Assembly (NCBI GenBank): GCA_019234745.1
Contig: JAFAKZ010000009.1
Location: forward strand, 1-7,939
Source: Burkholderiales bacterium
GTDB lineage: Bacteria > Pseudomonadota > Gammaproteobacteria > Burkholderiales > Chitinimonadaceae
Direction: 5' to 3'
Length of the DNA stretch: 7,939 bases
Position numbers and translations under genes: made by a program. Positions 6,201 to 7,939 of this stretch are shown piece after piece; the stretch's first letter is position 1, and every line of letters begins with the position of its first letter. The notes below the pieces were generated by a model that saw only the letters and a list, made by a program, of their open reading frames with translations, searched no databases and was not told the origin of the DNA.

Positions 6201-7939
6201 TTCCGTCCCGTGCAGATGGGAGAGATCGCGTTCACTCAGGGCGAAGCCGATATCCTCGGCTGCGATCGCCTGGTGCGGTGTGCCATCCACCAGGGGAAAC
6301 GTCGTGCGCAGGTTTTCGTGCCGCGCGACGATGCGATCCAGGGCGGCGCGAAGTGCCGATACGTCGAGTTCTCCATGTAGGCGCAGTGCCGCCGGCATGT
6401 GGTAGGCGGTCGCTCCGGCCGGGTCGAGCCGGGAGATGAACCACAGGCGTTGTTGCGCGAAAGACAAGGGCAAGGGCTGGCTTCGGTCTGCCGTGTCGAT
6501 GGTCGCCAGTGTCGTTTGCACCGACTGGCCGACGAGCGCTGCGAATTCCGCCAGTGTGGGGTCGGACAATAGATCACGCAGGGCAAGCTCCACGCCGAGC
6601 ACGTCGCGCAGGCGCGAAACAAGCTGCACGGCAAGCAGCGAGTGGCCACCCAGCTCGAAGAAGTGGTCGTGGCGCCCGACGCGCTCCACGCCCAGCAGAT
6701 CCTGCCACGTCTTGGCGACGGTCTCCTCAAGATCGCCACATGGGGGTTCGTAGCCATGGCGGGCGAGCGCGGTGCCATCCGGCACAGGCAGTGCTCGACG
6801 ATCGAGCTTGCCATTGCTGGTGAGGGGCAGAGCATCGAGGTGCATATAAGCGGCCGGCACCATATAGTCCGGCAACTGCTGCAAGAGATGTCGGCGCAGC
6901 GCGTCGGCCTCCACGGCAGCCCCGTCCTCCAGCGTGTAATAGGCCACCAGGCGCTTATCGCCCGGCTGGTCCTCGCGCATCAGCACCGCCACATCGCGCA
7001 AGCCGGCATAGCTACCCAGGCGCGTCTCGATTTCACCCAGCTCGATGCGGAAGCCGCGGATCTTCACCTGGAAGTCGTTGCGCCCCATGAACTCGATGTC
7101 GCCCTCGGCCGACCAGCGCGCCAAGTCACCGGTCCGGTACATGCGCGCATCGGGTTCCGTGCTGAAGGGATCGGGCAGGAACCGCTGCGCCGTGAGTTCC
7201 GGCTGGTTCAGATAACCGCGCGCCACCCCGGCACCGCCGATATGGATCTCGCCCGGCACCCCCACCGGCACCGGCTGGCCATGGCGATCCAGGATATAGA
7301 TCGACGTATTGCCGATCGGCCGCCCAATGGGCAACAGGGTTGCCCCTTCTGCGATGGCCGTAATCTCATAGGACGACGCAAAGGTCGTCGTCTCCGTCGG
7401 CCCGTATACGTGCAGGAAATGACGAGGCGCCGCAAAGCGCTTCACCAGCGCCACCGGCCCGATGTCCGCCTGCTCCCCGCCGAACAGCACGAAACGGAAG
7501 CGCGCCAGGATAGGCAGCAGCATGTCCGCATACTGGTTGAACAAAGCCGTGGTCAGGAACATCGCCGTCACCTGGCCCTCGTCCAACGCCTGGCGGAAAC
7601 GCTCCGGCTGCAGCACGGTCGCATGCGGGATCATCAGCACGCGCCCACCGTTGAGCAAGGGCGCCCACACCTCCCAGGTCGACGCATCGAACGCGATGTT
7701 CGCGCAATGCGCCACGCAATCCTCCGCCGACACGCGCGCGAAGGGATTGTTGATGGTCAGGCGCAGCACATTGCGGTGCTCCACCATCACCCCCTTGGGC
7801 TGGCCGGTGGAACCCGAGGTATAGATGATGTAGGCCAGGTGGCGCGCACCCAGGCCCGGGACGAGCGGATTGGCGTCCGGGCGGCGCGCGATGGCGGAGA
7901 CGTCGCCGAAGGCATCGTCGTCGAGCACCAAGGTACGCA
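3237..7939 (-). CDS. Non-ribosomal peptide synthetase subunit, 5'-partial: (A)-PCP-C-A-PCP
   Basis: This cytosolic multimodular enzyme activates amino acids as adenylates, loads them on phosphopantetheine arms and condenses them. The frame is open from the window edge to a TAA stop, giving 1566 complete codons counted from base 7937. Domain order is: A domain lacking its N-terminal part (residues 1-385), PCP (about 395-468, Ser433), C domain (about 485-935, HHIVSDG at 623-629), complete A domain (about 948-1444), PCP (about 1457-1527, Ser1490) and an acidic tail to 1566. All core catalytic motifs are intact and no frameshift is seen. There is no thioesterase or epimerase at the C terminus, so this is an internal subunit that must pass its chain to another protein. 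The next gene overlaps its stop and begins with a C domain, which fits that role. The true start lies outside the window; a TTG at 7931-7929 is in frame but falls inside the A domain. The NRPS assignment is certain; the product is unknown. Confidence 0.97.
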   Translation of the reverse strand, partial: RTLVLDDDAFGDVSAIARRPDANPLVPGLGARHLAYIIYTSGSTGQPKGVMVEHRNVLRLTINNPFARVSAEDCVAHCANIAFDASTWEVWAPLLNGGRVLMIPHATVLQPERFRQALDEGQVTAMFLTTALFNQYADMLLPILARFRFVLFGGEQADIGPVALVKRFAAPRHFLHVYGPTETTTFASSYEITAIAEGATLLPIGRPIGNTSIYILDRHGQPVPVGVPGEIHIGGAGVARGYLNQPELTAQRFLPDPFSTEPDARMYRTGDLARWSAEGDIEFMGRNDFQVKIRGFRIELGEIETRLGSYAGLRDVAVLMREDQPGDKRLVAYYTLEDGAAVEADALRRHLLQQLPDYMVPAAYMHLDALPLTSNGKLDRRALPVPDGTALARHGYEPPCGDLEETVAKTWQDLLGVERVGRHDHFFELGGHSLLAVQLVSRLRDVLGVELALRDLLSDPTLAEFAALVGQSVQTTLATIDTADRSQPLPLSFAQQRLWFISRLDPAGATAYHMPAALRLHGELDVSALRAALDRIVARHENLRTTFPLVDGTPHQAIAAEDIGFALSERDLSHLHGTEQQQLLQAISADEANAAFDLATGPLIRGQLIYLGGDEHLLLITKHHIVSDGWSIGVLVQEISTLYSAFSRGRPDPLPPLAVQYADYAVWQRHWLQGEVLATQTDFWKSFLGGAPELLELPTDRPRPAVQSYAGDTVSFTLSPALTSGLRALGQRHGATLFMTLLAGWTLLLSRLTGQQDLVIGTPVANRQRSEIESLIGFFVNTLALRVRLADDTSVADLLAQVKANTLQAFEYQDLPFEQVVEALQPVRSMSYSPLFQVMMSLEQSPDSRELQLPGLTIKPQAPELKSAQFDISLVFVDQGESMSGRLQYATDLFDKSTMVRIADCLRVALTDMADDDSLRTSQVALLDERSQDQVLHGFNDTRLAYPKNALIHELFERQVDATPDAIALVAAEQRLSYRELNTRANRLAHRLLALGIEPDARVAISMERGTDMVVSLLAVLKAGGAYVPLDPAYPAERLAHMLNDSAPAALLTQARLAGQLAAAATPVVVVDAADEIASLAHYPDSNPNAAAIGLNSRHLAYVIYTSGSTGLPKGVMLSHTNAVNFITWAHANFTPAQLTQTLFSTSINFDLAVFELYAPLCCGATVHLVADILGAASSSEPLTLINTVPSAVKALLDGGKLPATLNTINVAGEPLRRSLVDRVFSTTDVQIVNNLYGPTETTTYSTWVHMPKEQGFLPHIGQPVANTQVYILDCHGRPVPVGVVGEIYIGGAGVARGYLNRPDLTAERFLKDPFSTAHDARMYRTGDLGRWLADGNIEYRGRNDFQVKIRGFRIELGEIETQLLQCPGVHEAVVMAREDEPGERRLVAYLTLHEGAHVSAGELRSQLERHLAEYMIPSAFVMLPALPLTPNGKLDRFALPAPDGSALASRDYAPPEGAIEEQIAQAWQTLLGAERVGRHDHFFELGGHSLLAVRFLADSQAMFRIELSLRDLFERPVLAQLAEHVAARQFDELMGIDMAAMQDELAGLTESELLAILAAETSSDE
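3240..3350 (-). other. Acidic C-terminal tail, possible donor docking element
   Basis: The last 37 residues after PCP 2 (about 1530-1566) are rich in Asp and Glu and contain the helix-like stretch MQDELAGLTESELLAILA before ending in SSDE. Short C-terminal peptides of this kind often serve as docking elements between NRPS subunits. That role is inferred here from position and composition; no family match was tested. Confidence 0.45.
3255..3258 (-). promoter_or_regulatory. Ribosome binding site for the second NRPS gene
   Basis: On the minus strand a GGAG lies 10 bases before the ATG at 3244, inside the last codons of subunit 1. It supports this start codon and coupled translation across the 8-base overlap. 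The spacing is slightly long. Confidence 0.5.
3357..3575 (-). other. Peptidyl carrier protein domain 2 (C-terminal carrier of subunit 1)
   Basis: HDHFFELGGHSLLAVRF places the phosphopantetheine Ser at 1490 (codon 3470-3468). Just after the serine helix it reads FLADSQAMF, where the other two carriers read (V/T)SRLRD-type sequence. As the last domain of the subunit it must deliver its chain to a C domain on another protein. Confidence 0.93.
3606..5096 (-). other. Adenylation domain 2, alanine predicted
   Basis: This is a complete A domain. A2-like LKAGGAYVPLDP, A3 YTSGSTGLPKG (1105-1115), A5 YGPTETT, A7 YRTGDL, A8 GRNDFQVKIRGF and A10 NGKLDR (Lys1434) are all intact. Pocket residues aligned by hand to GrsA are D1151, L1152, F1155, N1187, N1210, A1212, L1236, T1244, Y1245 and K1434, giving DLFNNALTYK. 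This is the alanine code I know from established code tables, so L-Ala is a good prediction. The stretch between A3 and A5 (NFDLAVFELY, INVAGEPL) is unlike the same stretch in the other two A domains, while the A5-A10 part closely resembles them. Confidence 0.92.
5133..6485 (-). other. Condensation domain of the alanine module (LCL-like)
   Basis: Seen: C1 motif SFAQQRLW (492-499), active-site motif HHIVSDG (623-629, general-base position His624), GTPVANRQR, IGFFVNTLALR, and QDLPFEQVVEAL followed by SYSPLFQVMMSL. The domain forms the peptide bond between the chain on PCP 1 and the residue on PCP 2. No epimerisation domain lies upstream in the visible sequence and no extra dual C/E histidine motif was noticed near the N terminus, so an L-accepting (LCL) type is inferred; the subtype was not tested against a profile. 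The start of this domain is nearly identical to that of the C domain in the next gene. Confidence 0.92.
6534..6755 (-). other. Peptidyl carrier protein domain 1
   Basis: The motif DHFFELGGHSLLAVQL carries the phosphopantetheine attachment Ser433 (codon 6641-6639). The domain follows A domain 1 directly and precedes the C domain in the same protein, so its loaded residue or chain is the donor for that C domain. Confidence 0.93.
6783..7939 (-). other. Adenylation domain 1 (N-terminally cut by window), branched aliphatic substrate predicted
   Basis: Seen: core motifs A3 (YTSGSTGQPKG, residues 39-49), A4 (FDASTWE), A5 (YGPTETT), A7 (YRTGDL), A8 (GRNDFQVKIRGFRIELGE) and A10 (NGKLDR, catalytic Lys377). 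A1 and A2 lie beyond the edge. Aligning by hand to GrsA gives pocket residues D84, A85, W88, F127, L151, G153, V177, T185, F186 and K377, that is DAWFLGVTFK. From the published codes I remember, this matches 7 of 10 positions of a leucine code (DAWFLGNVVK) and 7 of 10 of an isoleucine code (DAFFYGITFK). A branched aliphatic residue is therefore likely, but Leu, Ile and Val cannot be separated. Its DNA is GC-richer than the equivalent parts of the other two A domains. Confidence 0.85.

Noticed and set aside
7929..7931. TTG as the start codon of subunit 1
   Set aside because: It falls inside an A domain just before the A3 motif, and the frame is open upstream (Arg-Thr before it) to the window edge, so the real start is outside.

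Overview
The window is a fragment from inside a modular non-ribosomal peptide synthetase (NRPS) locus. All 7.9 kb is coding, and all of it is on the minus strand. GC content is above 60% (one representative row counted by hand gives 63%). Domain motifs and linkers have the style of proteobacterial lipopeptide or peptide synthetases. A beta- or gamma-proteobacterium (for example Burkholderiales-like) is my best guess, but the genus cannot be read from the sequence.

In transcription order (right to left) there are two genes, both cut by the window edges. The first (7939 to 3237, 1566 visible residues, 5' end outside) reads [A, lacking its N-terminal part]-PCP-C-A-PCP, followed by a short acidic tail and a stop. 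The second (3244 to 1, 1081 visible residues, 3' end outside) reads basic N-terminal helix-C-A-PCP and is still open at the edge. The genes overlap by 8 bases (ATGAATAA) and are surely co-transcribed. No intergenic stretch, promoter, terminator, RNA gene, mobile element or CRISPR array is visible.

The three A-PCP units act in sequence. The upstream unit passes its residue to the C domain inside protein 1, which joins it to the residue of the second A domain. The terminal PCP of protein 1 then hands the chain in trans to the N-terminal C domain of protein 2. Reading the ten substrate-pocket positions by hand against GrsA gives DAWFLGVTFK (branched aliphatic, ambiguous between Leu, Ile and Val), DLFNNALTYK (the known alanine code) and DAWWLGGTFK (valine-like). 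The visible peptide segment is therefore tentatively ...-(Leu/Ile/Val)-Ala-Val-.... No epimerisation, methylation or thioesterase domain is visible, so these residues are presumably added in the L form and release happens outside the window. The final product cannot be named.

Points worth a second look are the possible docking pair at the gene junction, the mosaic look of the alanine A domain, a near-identical DNA tract shared by two of the three A domains, and a GC-richer right edge.
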